A DNA stretch of 64,000 bases from Serinicoccus chungangensis. GTDB taxonomy: Bacteria > Actinomycetota > Actinomycetes > Actinomycetales > Dermatophilaceae. Below are positions 8,928-21,537 of the stretch, in pieces. Below the pieces are notes generated by a model. It was not told the origin of the DNA. It did not search any database and saw only the letters and a program-made list of their open reading frames with translations. Each line of letters opens with the position of its first letter. Positions within the stretch are counted from its first letter, which is position 1. Location of the stretch: the NCBI RefSeq assembly GCF_001483745.1, contig NZ_LQBL01000027.1, positions 1-64,000 on the forward strand. Direction: 5' to 3'. A program made the position numbers and the translations under genes.

Positions 8928-10629
8928 CCTCCTCCGGCCCGGGAGCCCGGCCCGGAGAGGGGACGGGTGAGGGGACGGGGCCGAGCCGCCGCATCCTCGG
9001 GCAGGGGCTGCTCGCCGCCGCGGGCGTCGTCGCCGCCACCACCCTGCTCGCACGGGTGGCCGGGGTCGCCCGCTGGGTGGTCTTCTCGGAGGCCGTGGGG
9101 ACGACCTGCCTCGGGCAGGTCTACACCACCGTCAACCTCATCCCCAACGTCGTCTTCGAGATCGCGGCCGGCGGGGCGCTCGCCGCGGTGGCCGTGCCGC
9201 TGGTGGCACGTCACCTGCAGGACGGTGACGAGGGCCGTGCGGACCGTACCGCCTCGGCGCTGCTGGGCTGGGCGCTGCTCGTCCTCGTCCCGCTCGGGCT
9301 CCTTGCGGCGCTGCTCGCGGGCCCGATCACCTCCGCCCTGCTCGGCGCCGGCGACCCCGACGGCTGCGACCCGGCGGCGGCGCAGCGGGCCGGGCGCCTC
9401 ATGCTGCTGCTCTTCGCACCCCAGGTGGTGCTGTACGGCGTCGGCATCGTGCTGACCGGGGTGCTGCAGGCCCACCGCCGCTTCCTCGCCGCCGCGCTCG
9501 CCCCGCTGCTGTCCAGCCTCGTGGTCATCGCGGTCTACCTGCTCGTCGGTGCCACCGTCGACGCCGACGTCCCGCTGGGCGAGGTGCCGGACCGTGCCCT
9601 GCTCCTGCTGGCCGGTGGCACCACCGTCGGGGTGGTCGCCCTGAGCCTGCCGCTGCTGCTGCCCGTCGCCCGTGCCGGGGTGCGGTGGCGCCCCACCCTC
9701 CGCTTCCCGGCCGGCTCGGGACGTCTGGCGGGCGGGCTGGCGCTCGCCGGACTGGTGACGGTGGGGACGCAGCAGGTCTTCACGGTGGTGGTGATCCTCG
9801 TGAGCAACAGCACCGGTGTCGGCGGGATCACCGTGTGGACGTACGCGCAGACCGTCTACCTGCTTCCCTACGCCGTGCTGGTGGTCCCGCTGGCCACCGC
9901 GGCCTTCCCCCGTCTCGTGGGCGACGCGGCGCGGACCCGGGCGGTGCTGCGCCGGACGGCGAGCGCGGTGGTCGCGGCCGCGGTCGCCGGCGCCGCCGCG
10001 CTGGTCGCCGCCAGCGGTGAGGTGGGCACGGCCTTCCTGGCTCTCGACGCCGGTGCCGGGGGAGCGGGGCGGGAGGCGCTGACAGCCCTGCCTCTCGCGC
10101 TGTGCGTCCTCGCACCCGGCCTCGTCGGGTTCGGTCTCGTGGCGCTGCTCACCCGCGCGTTGTACGTCGCCGACCGGCCTCGCGCCGCGGCGGCCGGGGC
10201 CGCCTCCGGCTGGCTCCTGGCGGCACTCGTGGGCCTCGCCGGGGCCGGGGTGGCCTCCGCGGACGGCGTGGCCGGGGTGCTGGTCCTGCTGGCCGGCGCC
10301 TCGTCGGTGGGGATGCTGGTCTCGGCCGGCGTCCTCGCCTGGTCCACCCGGGGGGCGTGGGGTCGGGGGGCGCTCACCGGGCTTCCCCGCGCGCTGGCGG
10401 TGTCGCTGCTCGGTGCGGCGGCGGGGGTGCTCGTCGCCGCCCAGCTGCCGGGTGCCTCCGACGCCTCCGGCCCACCGGCGACCCTGGCCGTGGCGGTGGG
10501 GCTGGGCCTCCTGCGTGGCGGGGTCGCCGCCGGGGTGGTGCTCGGCCTCGTCCTGGTGCTGGACCGGGAGGCGGCCGCCCCGCTGCGGGAGCGGCTGCGC
10601 CTGCGGGGTCGACGGCTGGTGGGCGACCG

Positions 10630-10633
<4 letters not shown>
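8924..10633 (+). CDS. MurJ-like lipid flippase (MviN/MOP superfamily)
   Basis: 569-residue multi-spanning membrane protein with about 14 hydrophobic segments. The N-terminal half carries MurJ features: LLARVAGVARWVVFSEAVGT, then TTVNLIPNVVFEIAAGGALA and AVPLVARHL. In the family these line the transport cavity and the first Arg-containing loops. Orthologous MurJ flips lipid II; actinobacteria usually encode another MurJ (MviN) near the origin, so this paralogue may move a different lipid-linked sugar, in keeping with the PNPT-like and glycosyltransferase genes on either side. The C-terminal cytosolic tail is short and Arg-rich. 4-nt overlaps upstream and downstream. Confidence 0.8.
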
Positions 10634-14418
<3,785 letters not shown>

Positions 14419-14419
<1 letters not shown>

Positions 14420-15030
14420 TGACGCTCTCCGCGCCCCGGCTGGGCCTGCTCGAGCTCGTCGACCTGGTGGGCTCCCGCCCCGTGCGCAGCACCGAGGTGG
14501 CCATGCGCGGTGCCGTCTGGGACGTCCACCGTGACGAGGTGGAGCTGGACGACGGCCCGGCCAGCAGGGAGTACGTCCACCACACCGGGGCCGTCGCCGT
14601 CCTCGCGGTGCGCGAGGACCGGGGCGAGCCGGAGATCTTCGTCATCCGGCAGTACCGCCACCCCATCGGCGCCGAGGACTGGGAGATCCCGGCCGGGCTG
14701 CTCGACGTGGAGGGGGAGCCGCCGGTGGAGGCGGCGCGCCGGGAGCTGGCCGAGGAGGCCGACCTGCGGGCGGAGCACTGGGAGCCCCTGGTGTCGTTCA
14801 CACCGTCGCCGGGTGGGCTGGACGAGACCATCCACGTCTTCGTCGCGACCGGTCTCTCCGACGTCCCGGAGGCGCAGCGGCACGCCCGTGAGGGCGAGGA
14901 GGCGGGTATGCCGTCCGGCTGGGTCGGCGTGCGCGACGCGGTGGCCGCCGTGCTCGGGGGACAGGTGCACAACGGGCCGCTCATGCTCGCGGTGCTCGCG
15001 CTGCACACCCGCGCAGACTCGCCGGGCTGA
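14419..15030 (+). CDS. NUDIX hydrolase, ADP-ribose pyrophosphatase type
   Basis: 203-residue NUDIX enzyme likely hydrolysing ADP-ribose or another nucleoside diphosphate sugar. The Nudix box is GLLDVEGEPPVEAARRELAE followed by EADL: GX5EX7REUXEE is intact, with Ala-Asp in place of the last Gly-hydrophobe pair. Upstream IRQYRHPIGAEDWEIPAG is typical of the ADPRase subfamily. The ATG start overlaps the pyrG stop by one base (TGATG). The M. tuberculosis gene after pyrG is also an ADPRase-type NUDIX protein; there it is followed by a xerD-type recombinase, which is absent here. Confidence 0.9.
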
Positions 15031-15128
15031 CCCCGCCCCGGCGCGCCCCGCGCGCCGACCGCCGCTGCGTGTGCCAGGGTGACGTCGCGTCATACCAGGT
15101 GATCCTCGCCGTCGGCAAAGGAGCGGAC

Positions 15129-16508
15129 ATGCAGCCACTGGTGCTACGAAGTGCCATCATCGCGGCCCTGGGGGGTCTGCTCTTCGGGTTCGACACGGCG
15201 GTGATCTCCGGGACCACCTCGGACCTGACCGAGGTGTTCGGGCTGTCCGGGTTCGCGCTCGGCTTCACCGTGGCGACCGCCCTCATCGGCACCGTCGTCG
15301 GCGCCGCCTACGCCGGGCTCGGCAAGCCGGCCGACCGGTTCGGGCGCAAACCGGTGCTCATCGTCATCGGCGTCCTCTACGTCGTCTCCGCGCTCGGGAG
15401 CGCCCTCGCGACCGACTGGGTCGTCTTCATGATCTTCCGCTTCGTCGGCGGGCTCGGGGTCGGCGCCGCCACCTCGGTGGCACCCATCTACAACGCGGAG
15501 GTCGCGCCGCCGCGGCACCGGGGCCGGCTGGTCGGGCTGTTCCAGTTCAACATCACCGTCGGCATCCTGCTGGCCTACCTCTCCAACTTCGCCATCCTCA
15601 GCCTCTTCCCGGAGGACACCGCCTGGCGGTGGATGTTCGGGGCCGAGGCGCTCCCCGCGCTGGTCTTCGCGCTCCTGGTGCTCCTCGTGCCCGAGAGCCC
15701 GCGGTGGCTCATGGCGGTGGGCCGGGACGAGGAGGCTCGCGAGGTCATCGACCAGCTGACCGCGGACGAGGAGGAGGCGCGGGTCCAGCGCGAGGAGATC
15801 AAGGAGGCGCTGGAGGTCGAGGGGGACAGCGCCACCGTGCCGTTCTTCACCGAGGGGCACCGCAAGGTCATCCTGCTCGCCTTCGCGATCGCGGCGTTCA
15901 ACCAGCTGGGCGGCATCAACGCGGTGCTGTACTACGCCCCCACCATCTTCGAGAGCGCCGGGCTGGGCGAGAGCGCCGCCTTCCTCAACAGCGCCGGTGT
16001 GGGGCTCGTCAACCTGCTCGCGACGATCCTCGCCCTGACGATCATCGACCGCGTGGGCCGGCGCTTCCTCATGCTCGTGTGCTCGGCCGGGTACGTCCTC
16101 ACCCTCGGTTCGCTCACCGTGCTGTTCTTCGTCTACGAGGGCAACTTCACCGGGGTCACCAGCGGCCTGGTGATCACCAGCATCATGCTCTTCGTCGGGG
16201 TGCACGCCTTCGGGCAGGGAGCCGTCATCTGGGTGTTCATCGCCGAGATCTTCCCCAACGCCATCCGCGCGCGGGGCCAGTCCTTCGGGGCGCTGACCCA
16301 CTGGACCTTCGCGGCGGCGATCTCCTGGTCCTTCCCCGCGATCGCCGGCAGCCTGGGCGGCGGCGTCGCCTTCCTCGTCTTCCTCCTCGGGGGTGTGGCC
16401 ATGACGTTCTGGACGATCAAGGTCATGCCGGAGACCAAGGGCATCCCGCTGGAGGAGATGGAGGAGACCCTCGACCTCGCCGGCAGCGCGGCGATGAAGG
16501 CACGGTAG
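15129..16508 (+). CDS. Sugar-porter family MFS transporter
   Basis: 459-residue, 12-TM major-facilitator sugar transporter, probably a proton symporter for hexoses. Family signatures: GGLLFGFDTAVISGT in TM1, GKPADRFGRKP in loop 2-3, VAPPRHRGRLVGLFQFNITV, VPESPRW before the central loop, NQLGGINAVLYYAPTIFE in TM7, and PETKG near the C-terminus. Start ATG 15129 has AAAGGAG-like RBS at 15117-15122; an in-frame upstream ATG at 15069 lacks one. The gene sits alone between the pyrG block and a convergent unknown gene. Substrate specificity cannot be assigned. Confidence 0.9.
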   Translation: MQPLVLRSAIIAALGGLLFGFDTAVISGTTSDLTEVFGLSGFALGFTVATALIGTVVGAAYAGLGKPADRFGRKPVLIVIGVLYVVSALGSALATDWVVFMIFRFVGGLGVGAATSVAPIYNAEVAPPRHRGRLVGLFQFNITVGILLAYLSNFAILSLFPEDTAWRWMFGAEALPALVFALLVLLVPESPRWLMAVGRDEEAREVIDQLTADEEEARVQREEIKEALEVEGDSATVPFFTEGHRKVILLAFAIAAFNQLGGINAVLYYAPTIFESAGLGESAAFLNSAGVGLVNLLATILALTIIDRVGRRFLMLVCSAGYVLTLGSLTVLFFVYEGNFTGVTSGLVITSIMLFVGVHAFGQGAVIWVFIAEIFPNAIRARGQSFGALTHWTFAAAISWSFPAIAGSLGGGVAFLVFLLGGVAMTFWTIKVMPETKGIPLEEMEETLDLAGSAAMKAR

Positions 16509-16527
16509 GCGCCCGGCCCCGGGCGCC
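16508..16527 (+). terminator. GC-rich hairpin after the MFS gene
   Basis: A perfect 9-bp inverted repeat (GGCGCCCGG, 2-nt loop, CCGGGCGCC) begins at the last base of the stop codon. There is no U-run, which is usual in high-GC actinobacteria. It lies between two convergent genes and could serve both. Confidence 0.45.
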
Positions 16528-16590
16528 GGCGCGGCTGGGCACCAGCGCGGGCAGGTCCGTCCGCCGTGTCGCCGCCGTGATCGCTCGCGG

Positions 16591-17451
16591 TCAGAGCGGG
16601 ATGACGGTGACCCCGAGCAGCCAGGCCATCAGCTGGCTTCCGGCCGTCAGGACGAACGAGCCGAGGAGCAGGACGGCGAAGCCGTAGCCGCCCGAGGACC
16701 GCTGCTGTGGTGCGGGCACCCGGTGGTCGCGCCACCCGCCCTCCTCCCAGATCGCCCAGGCCAGCACCCCCAGGCCCGCGGGCAGGCCGATGAGCCAGAA
16801 CCAGAACCACCGGGTGCCATGGACCGGGGCGGCTCCGAAGACCACCCGCACCAGCATGCTGACGACCAGCACCAGGCCGAGCAGACCGTGCGCCTGCAGG
16901 ACCCGCCCCGGGACCACCGAGGAGACCGTGGACGGCAGCCCGCTCGTCACGAGATCCTCCTCGATCCAGTCCACCTCGGCCTCCGTCCAGGACCCCCAGC
17001 TGTTCATGCTGGGGGTGATGTGGTCCGGCACCACCAGGCGCGGGCGCGAGCCGGCCACGGTGTAGAGCACGGTGGTCGTGCCGGTCCGCAGGTCCTCCAC
17101 GGAGCCCGGCTCGAGGTCCTCCTGTGTCCACCACCCGGGGGTGGAGGAGCCGCCGCCGGGTCGGTCCTCCACCAAGGCGTAGCTGGTCATCCTCCCGGAC
17201 GACAGGTCCTCCACGGCCTGGCTGTGGTTGACCATCTGGAAGCCACCCACGAGCGACAGCAGCGCGTGGGTGGCCCACAGCAGCACCACCGCGACGCCGG
17301 CGACCCGGCGGGCCCACCGCCTGAACCGCGCGTCACGGGCGTCGGGGCCGGTCCTGCCGCCCGGCATCGTCTCGGGCTCGACGAGCGGGGCACGACCCCG
17401 TGCCCGCCCGTCCTCGGCCGTCCCGCGTCCCACGTCTCGTTCCCGCCCCAT
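16591..17451 (-). CDS. Unknown multi-pass membrane protein
   Basis: 286 residues. Not recognised. An Arg-rich cytosolic N-terminus (~48 residues) is followed by a TM segment (VAGVAVVLLWATHALLSLVG). An extracytoplasmic domain of ~100 residues with several Trp (residues ~75-165) comes next, then four hydrophobic segments, including LLGLVLVVSMLVRVVFGAAP and WFWFWLIGLPAGLGVLAWAI. The strand was chosen because this frame has clean alternating membrane segments, while the opposite open frame is a low-complexity shadow. The start is uncertain: an internal ATG (residue 29, MPGGRTGP) is an alternative. It is convergent with the MFS gene and divergent from aspS. Confidence 0.65.
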   Translation of the reverse strand: MGRERDVGRGTAEDGRARGRAPLVEPETMPGGRTGPDARDARFRRWARRVAGVAVVLLWATHALLSLVGGFQMVNHSQAVEDLSSGRMTSYALVEDRPGGGSSTPGWWTQEDLEPGSVEDLRTGTTTVLYTVAGSRPRLVVPDHITPSMNSWGSWTEAEVDWIEEDLVTSGLPSTVSSVVPGRVLQAHGLLGLVLVVSMLVRVVFGAAPVHGTRWFWFWLIGLPAGLGVLAWAIWEEGGWRDHRVPAPQQRSSGGYGFAVLLLGSFVLTAGSQLMAWLLGVTVIPL

Positions 17452-17529
17452 GCCTCAGGGTGACACGGCAACCCGACCGCAGCAGATCGACGCGCACGTT
17501 CGCGTGTCGGGCGGCCCCGCACCGACCCG

Positions 17530-17535
17530 TAGAAT
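17530..17535 (+). promoter_or_regulatory. -10 element (TAGAAT) for the aspS leader
   Basis: TAGAAT is a good TANNNT -10 box. It would place the transcript start near 17542, just before the structured leader. The -35 region is unclear. Confidence 0.55.
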
Positions 17536-17540
17536 GATCC

Positions 17541-17783
17541 CGTTCCCGGGGCGGAGTGACGACCCGCCGGGGTGGACGAGGAGCGAGGCGCAGGCATACC
17601 TCGTGACCGTGACACCCGCCCGGAGCCGCGCGTCCGGCGACACCGACGAGAGGCCGAGGTCCCCTCGGCGAAGGTGTGGTGGCACCGCGACCTGGCCCCC
17701 GCCCACACCTCCCGGGCTGCCTTGGCGGGCCCGGGTCGTCGCATCGACAGACCCTCCGGCGCGCCGCACCGAGAGGAGAGATC
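17541..17783 (+). promoter_or_regulatory. Probable T-box riboswitch (Asp-type) in the aspS leader
   Basis: The 332-nt gap before aspS holds a T-box-like leader. The core is GGTGGCACCGCG: an 8-bp helix AGGTGTGG (17672-17679) / CCACACCT (17703-17710) encloses a TGGCACC bulge (17680-17686) and a GCG/CGC upper helix, which is the antiterminator/antisequestrator architecture. The UGGC tRNA-pairing bases fit a G73 discriminator such as tRNA-Asp (Ile would need UGGU). A stem III-like hairpin GCCGAG/CTCGGC lies just upstream (~17653-17669). Candidate GAC specifier codons are at 17605 and 17611. CCTCC at 17708-17712 could pair with the GAGGAG ribosome site, suggesting translational control; a 7-bp CCCGGGC/GCCCGGG hairpin (17711-17735) lacks a U-run. 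Confidence 0.75.
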
Positions 17784-19577
17784 ATGCTTCGCACCCACGA
17801 GTCGGGCACCCTGCGGCCCGAGCACGTCGGCCAGTCCGTCACCCTCACTGGCTGGGTGGCCCGACGCCGCGACCACGGTGGCGTCGCCTTCATCGACCTG
17901 CGGGACGCCAGCGGCGTCGTGCAGGTCGTCGCGCGCGACGAGGTCCTCACGGGCACCGCTCACGACCTGCGCAGCGAGTACTGCGTGAAGGTCGTCGGCG
18001 AGGTCACCGCCCGCGCCGAGAAGGACGTCAACCCCGAGCTGCCGACCGGCGGCGTCGACGTCGTGGCCAGCGAGATCGAGGTGCTCAGCGCCTCGGCCCC
18101 GCTGCCCTTCCAGATCGACGAGCGGGTCAGCGTCGGCGAGGAGGCGCGCCTGCGCCACCGCTACCTGGACCTGCGACGTCCCGGAGCCGGCGCGGCGGGT
18201 CAGAACCTGCGGCTGCGCTCGCGGGTCAACGCGGCCGCCCGCACCGTGCTCGCCGAGCGCGACTTCGTCGAGGTCGAGACCCCCACCCTGACGCGGTCGA
18301 CGCCGGAGGGCGCCCGTGACTTCCTCGTGCCGGCGCGCCTGCAGCCGGGCAGCTGGTACGCCCTGCCGCAGAGCCCGCAGCTGTTCAAGCAGCTGCTCAT
18401 GGTCGCCGGGATGGAGCGCTACTACCAGATCGCCCGGTGCTACCGCGACGAGGACTTCCGCGCCGACCGGCAGCCGGAGTTCACCCAGCTCGACATCGAG
18501 ATGAGCTTCGTGGAGCAGGACGACGTCATCGAGCTCGGCGAGGCGGTCGCGGCGGAGGTGTGGCGCACCATCGGGGTCGAGCTCACCACGCCCTTCCCGC
18601 GGATGACGTATGCCGAGGCCATGCGGCGGTACGGCTCGGACAAGCCGGACCTGCGTTTCGGTGTGGAGCTGGTCGAGTGCACCGACTACTTCGCCGACAC
18701 GCCGTTCCGGGTGTTCCAGGCGGAGTACGTCGGTGCGGTCGTCATGCCCGGTGGGGGCAGCCAGCCTCGTCGTCAGTTCGACGCCTGGCAGGAGTGGGCC
18801 AAGCAGCGCGGGGCCAAGGGTCTGGCCTACGTCACCGTCGGCGACGACGGGACGCTGGGTGGGCCGGTGGCGAAGAACCTCTCGGACGCCGAGCGCGAGG
18901 GTCTGGCGGCGCACGTGGGCGCCGAGCCGGGTGACTGCGTCTTCTTCGCCGCCGGGGCGACCAAGCCCTCCCGTGCCCTCCTGGGCGCGGCCCGGCAGGA
19001 GATCGCCGAGCGCGTGGGTCTGGTGGACGAGGACGCCTGGAGCTTCCTGTGGGTCGTCGACGCGCCGCTCTTCGAGCCGGCCGGGGACGCCATCGCGGCG
19101 GGCGACGTCGCGGTGGGTGCCGGCGCCTGGACCGCCGTGCACCACGCCTTCACCTCGCCCAAGGCGGAGTTCCTGGACTCCCTCGAGGAGGACCCGGGCG
19201 CTGCGCTGGCCTACGCCTACGACCTGGTCTGCAACGGCAACGAGATAGGGGGTGGGTCCATCCGTATCCACCGCCGCGACGTGCAGGAGCGGGTCTTCGC
19301 GATCATGGGCCTGTCCCCGGAGCAGGCGCAGGAGAAGTTCGGGTTCCTGCTGGAGGCGTTCAAGTTCGGCGCACCGCCGCACGGTGGGATCGCCTTCGGG
19401 TGGGACCGCATCGTCGCGCTCCTGGCCGGCACCGACTCGATTCGCGACGTCATCGCCTTCCCCAAGTCCGGCGGCGGCTTCGACCCGCTGACCGCGGCGC
19501 CGGCGCCCATCACGCCCGAGCAGCGCAAGGAGGCGGGTGTGGACGCCGAGCCCGAGGAGGAGGGCGTCACGGCCTGA
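17784..19577 (+). CDS. aspS: Aspartyl-tRNA synthetase
   Basis: 597-residue class IIb synthetase of the bacterial type. The N-terminal OB anticodon-binding domain (residues 1-110) contains [20 protein letters not shown]. Motif 2 is [20 protein letters not shown] and motif 3 is [21 protein letters not shown] bacterial GAD insertion lies at about residues 285-425. The ATG was chosen because GAGAGGAG (17771-17778) precedes it. The last ~20 residues are an acidic tail. Whether it is discriminating or also charges tRNA-Asn cannot be decided here. A T-box-like leader upstream would tie expression to uncharged tRNA-Asp. Confidence 0.96.
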   Translation: MLRTHESGTLRPEHVGQSVTLTGWVARRRDHGGVAFIDLRDASGVVQVVARDEVLTGTAHDLRSEYCVKVVGEVTARAEKDVNPELPTGGVDVVASEIEVLSASAPLPFQIDERVSVGEEARLRHRYLDLRRPGAGAAGQNLRLRSRVNAAARTVLAERDFVEVETPTLTRSTPEGARDFLVPARLQPGSWYALPQSPQLFKQLLMVAGMERYYQIARCYRDEDFRADRQPEFTQLDIEMSFVEQDDVIELGEAVAAEVWRTIGVELTTPFPRMTYAEAMRRYGSDKPDLRFGVELVECTDYFADTPFRVFQAEYVGAVVMPGGGSQPRRQFDAWQEWAKQRGAKGLAYVTVGDDGTLGGPVAKNLSDAEREGLAAHVGAEPGDCVFFAAGATKPSRALLGAARQEIAERVGLVDEDAWSFLWVVDAPLFEPAGDAIAAGDVAVGAGAWTAVHHAFTSPKAEFLDSLEEDPGAALAYAYDLVCNGNEIGGGSIRIHRRDVQERVFAIMGLSPEQAQEKFGFLLEAFKFGAPPHGGIAFGWDRIVALLAGTDSIRDVIAFPKSGGGFDPLTAAPAPITPEQRKEAGVDAEPEEEGVTA

Positions 19578-19676
19578 GGGCCGCTGAGGCTGCAGGCAGC
19601 ATCGCTCCGGTGCGGCTGAGGGCTCCTTCAAGGCCCCTCGCGGGACGTCGTCCCGGACTGCCCGGTATGCCGCCCG

Positions 19677-19712
19677 CCCCCCGCCCCCGTCGTGTCGTGG
19701 ACGGGCGGGGGG
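19677..19712. terminator. Strong hairpin between convergent aspS and DUF222/HNH genes
   Basis: CCCCCCG-CCC-(cc)-GTC (19677-19691) pairs with GACGGGCGGGGGG (19700-19712), giving about 13 bp with a 2-nt bulge. It lies just past the HNH stop codon on the reverse strand and downstream of aspS, so it probably terminates both. A second smaller hairpin CGGGAC/GTCCCG lies at 19641-19655. Confidence 0.5.
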
Positions 19713-19730
19713 TGCTGGGCGTGCTGTAGG

Positions 19731-21449
19731 TCAGGGAGGCGCCGGAGCTGCCGTTCCGGCGGCCGACCCGGAGCGGTCCCGGGTGGTGACCGTCTGATGG
19801 TGGACCTGGGCCGTGACGGTCGGTCGGCGGGCTCCGGTGCTGGCCGTCGAGAGGCGGCCGTCGGCGGTGCCCGACGAGATCCTCGGCAGCACTGCACCCG
19901 GGCGGAGGTAGAGGGTCGGCGGCACGGCGGTCTGCCGCGGCCGCTCCCGCCCCTGGTTGCACCGCTGGCACAGCCCCTGACCGTTGTGGATCGACGTGGC
20001 ACCGCCGTCACGGTGCCGCACGCGGTGGTCGACGTGCCGGATGGGCGCCCCGCACCACGGGGTCCGGCAGTAGCGGTCTCGGCTGACGATCAGTGCCCGC
20101 TGGGCCTCGCTGAAGAATCGTCGCCGGGTTTCCCGCGCGAAGACCTCCCCGGTGAGCGGGTCGGCGTAGAGGCGACGGACGAAGACCCGGGCGGCGGCCA
20201 CGTCGGCGGCGTCGGGAGGGGCAGTGGGGTGCATCCCCGGACCGACGGACGGGTGTGCGCCCGGCCCCCTGGCTCGCATCGGGGGCGACGTGGGTCCGCC
20301 CACGCCCGGCCCCGGGGCTCCCACCGGGGGCGATGTGGGTCTGCCCGGCGACGCAGCTGTGCCACCTGAGGCACCTGAGGCACCTGAGGCACCGTGGACC
20401 AGCGGGCACGACCAGGCCGGGCAGCGCGGCCCGTCCGGACAGACGTCGTCGCCAGACCGGCCGCGGGTCGCCGGATCCGGCACGTCAGCGGTCTCGGCAG
20501 GTCCCGTCGGAGCCGGCGGGTCGACCGCTCGCCCCGGCGGGGGCGTCAGCAGGTCGCGCGCCGCCTGCGCGGGGAGGGGGCCGTACCCGTCGAGGAAGGC
20601 CGCCACGGTGTCGCCGCCCATGAGCGAGGCGTCGGTCATGACGAGGCTGAGGTCGATGTCGGGCAGGGAGACGGGGTCACGCCCGGTGACCTTGGCATAG
20701 AGCGTGTCGGCCATGATCCTGCCCTGGCTGCGCTCGTCCCCCGAGGCCCTCAGCAGCTCGGCGTGCCGCTTGAGCGCGGCGTAGACCGCAACCCCCTGGG
20801 CCGCCGGCAGCATCGCGGAGATGACGCACATGACGTCCGGCGCGGGGCGCATCGAGACGTAGGCGTCCTCGGCGGCCCTGGCCGCCCGCCGCACGTGCGC
20901 CTGCGGGTCCAGCTCGTAGACGAGGGCGGTCACCGTGGCGCGCAGCTGTCTCGTGGACAGTCCGGCGAGGCGACCCACGAGCTGCTCGTCGACGAGCCGA
21001 CGGTCCTGGGTCGACAGGCAGGTCGTGGCGCGGGTGACGACCTCGGCCTGGTGGGCGTCGATGACGCCCTCCGTGAGAGCGGCCAGGGTGCGGGGCATCT
21101 CCCGGGCCAACGCCCGCGAGCAGGCCAGGCGGTTCGAGGACCGGGCAGGGGAGACCTTGCCCGCGAGGGCGAGGTCGTCCGCGACCCCCGACCCGAGACG
21201 TGCGGCGGCGACCCCGTCGGCCTCCTGCTGCTGCCTCTGGGACCGGTCGAACTCGTCCGAGAGGACGGCGTGCGCCGCCGCGGACGCGCGGTTGAGGTCC
21301 TCCAACGCACGGATGAGCTCGAGGCGCTCGGCGTCCGACGCGTCCGGGCGCGGGAGCGCGAGGCGTCCGGCCAGTGCGCGGATCTCGGCTCGCCCCGCCG
21401 GATGGTCTACGTCCGCCGACCTCCGCGTCGGTGTCGTCGATGTCGCCAC
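19731..21449 (-). CDS. DUF222 / HNH endonuclease-type protein (13E12 repeat family)
   Basis: About 572 residues. The N-terminal two-thirds is the DUF222 helical domain (RAEIRALAGRLALPRPDASD through MADTLYAKVTGRDPVSLPDI). A ~120-residue Pro/Gly/Ser linker with internal repeats follows, then a C-terminal HNH domain: CRTPWCGAPIRHVDHRVRHR, then NGQGLCQRCNQGRE with the two Cys pairs. The GTG at 21449 is preferred over upstream in-frame GTG 21494 or ATG 21485, because both of those precede the predicted transcription start and GAGGGGG (21464-21458) lies 8 nt upstream. It is preceded by a LexA-box promoter. M. tuberculosis 13E12 genes are known LexA targets. Not a phage terminase HNH. Biochemical role unknown. 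Confidence 0.8.
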   Translation of the reverse strand: MATSTTPTRRSADVDHPAGRAEIRALAGRLALPRPDASDAERLELIRALEDLNRASAAAHAVLSDEFDRSQRQQQEADGVAAARLGSGVADDLALAGKVSPARSSNRLACSRALAREMPRTLAALTEGVIDAHQAEVVTRATTCLSTQDRRLVDEQLVGRLAGLSTRQLRATVTALVYELDPQAHVRRAARAAEDAYVSMRPAPDVMCVISAMLPAAQGVAVYAALKRHAELLRASGDERSQGRIMADTLYAKVTGRDPVSLPDIDLSLVMTDASLMGGDTVAAFLDGYGPLPAQAARDLLTPPPGRAVDPPAPTGPAETADVPDPATRGRSGDDVCPDGPRCPAWSCPLVHGASGASGASGGTAASPGRPTSPPVGAPGPGVGGPTSPPMRARGPGAHPSVGPGMHPTAPPDAADVAAARVFVRRLYADPLTGEVFARETRRRFFSEAQRALIVSRDRYCRTPWCGAPIRHVDHRVRHRDGGATSIHNGQGLCQRCNQGRERPRQTAVPPTLYLRPGAVLPRISSGTADGRLSTASTGARRPTVTAQVHHQTVTTRDRSGSAAGTAAPAPP

Positions 21450-21480
21450 GTTCCCCACCCCCTCGATGGTTGCTGAGACC

Positions 21481-21509
21481 AGCATATCGAACACGCGTTC
21501 GATTCGTCA
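21481..21509 (-). promoter_or_regulatory. LexA (SOS) box inside the promoter of the DUF222/HNH gene
   Basis: On the reverse strand TTGACG (-35, 21509-21504) and TATGCT (-10, 21486-21481) are 17 nt apart. The spacer holds a perfect actinobacterial SOS box TCGAAC-N4-GTTCGA (21487-21502). Transcription would begin near 21474. This predicts LexA repression and DNA-damage induction of the gene. Confidence 0.8.
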
Positions 21510-21537
21510 AGCCTCAACAAAATTTTGTGCGTGTGAT

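Noticed and set aside
16723-17463. Forward-strand open frame opposite the unknown membrane protein
   Set aside because: Low-complexity His/Gln/Pro/Gly content without structure; the reverse frame has regular membrane segments.
19731-21449. Phage HNH nuclease or prophage remnant
   Set aside because: The DUF222 domain identifies the 13E12 family; no terminase, portal, integrase or attachment sites nearby.
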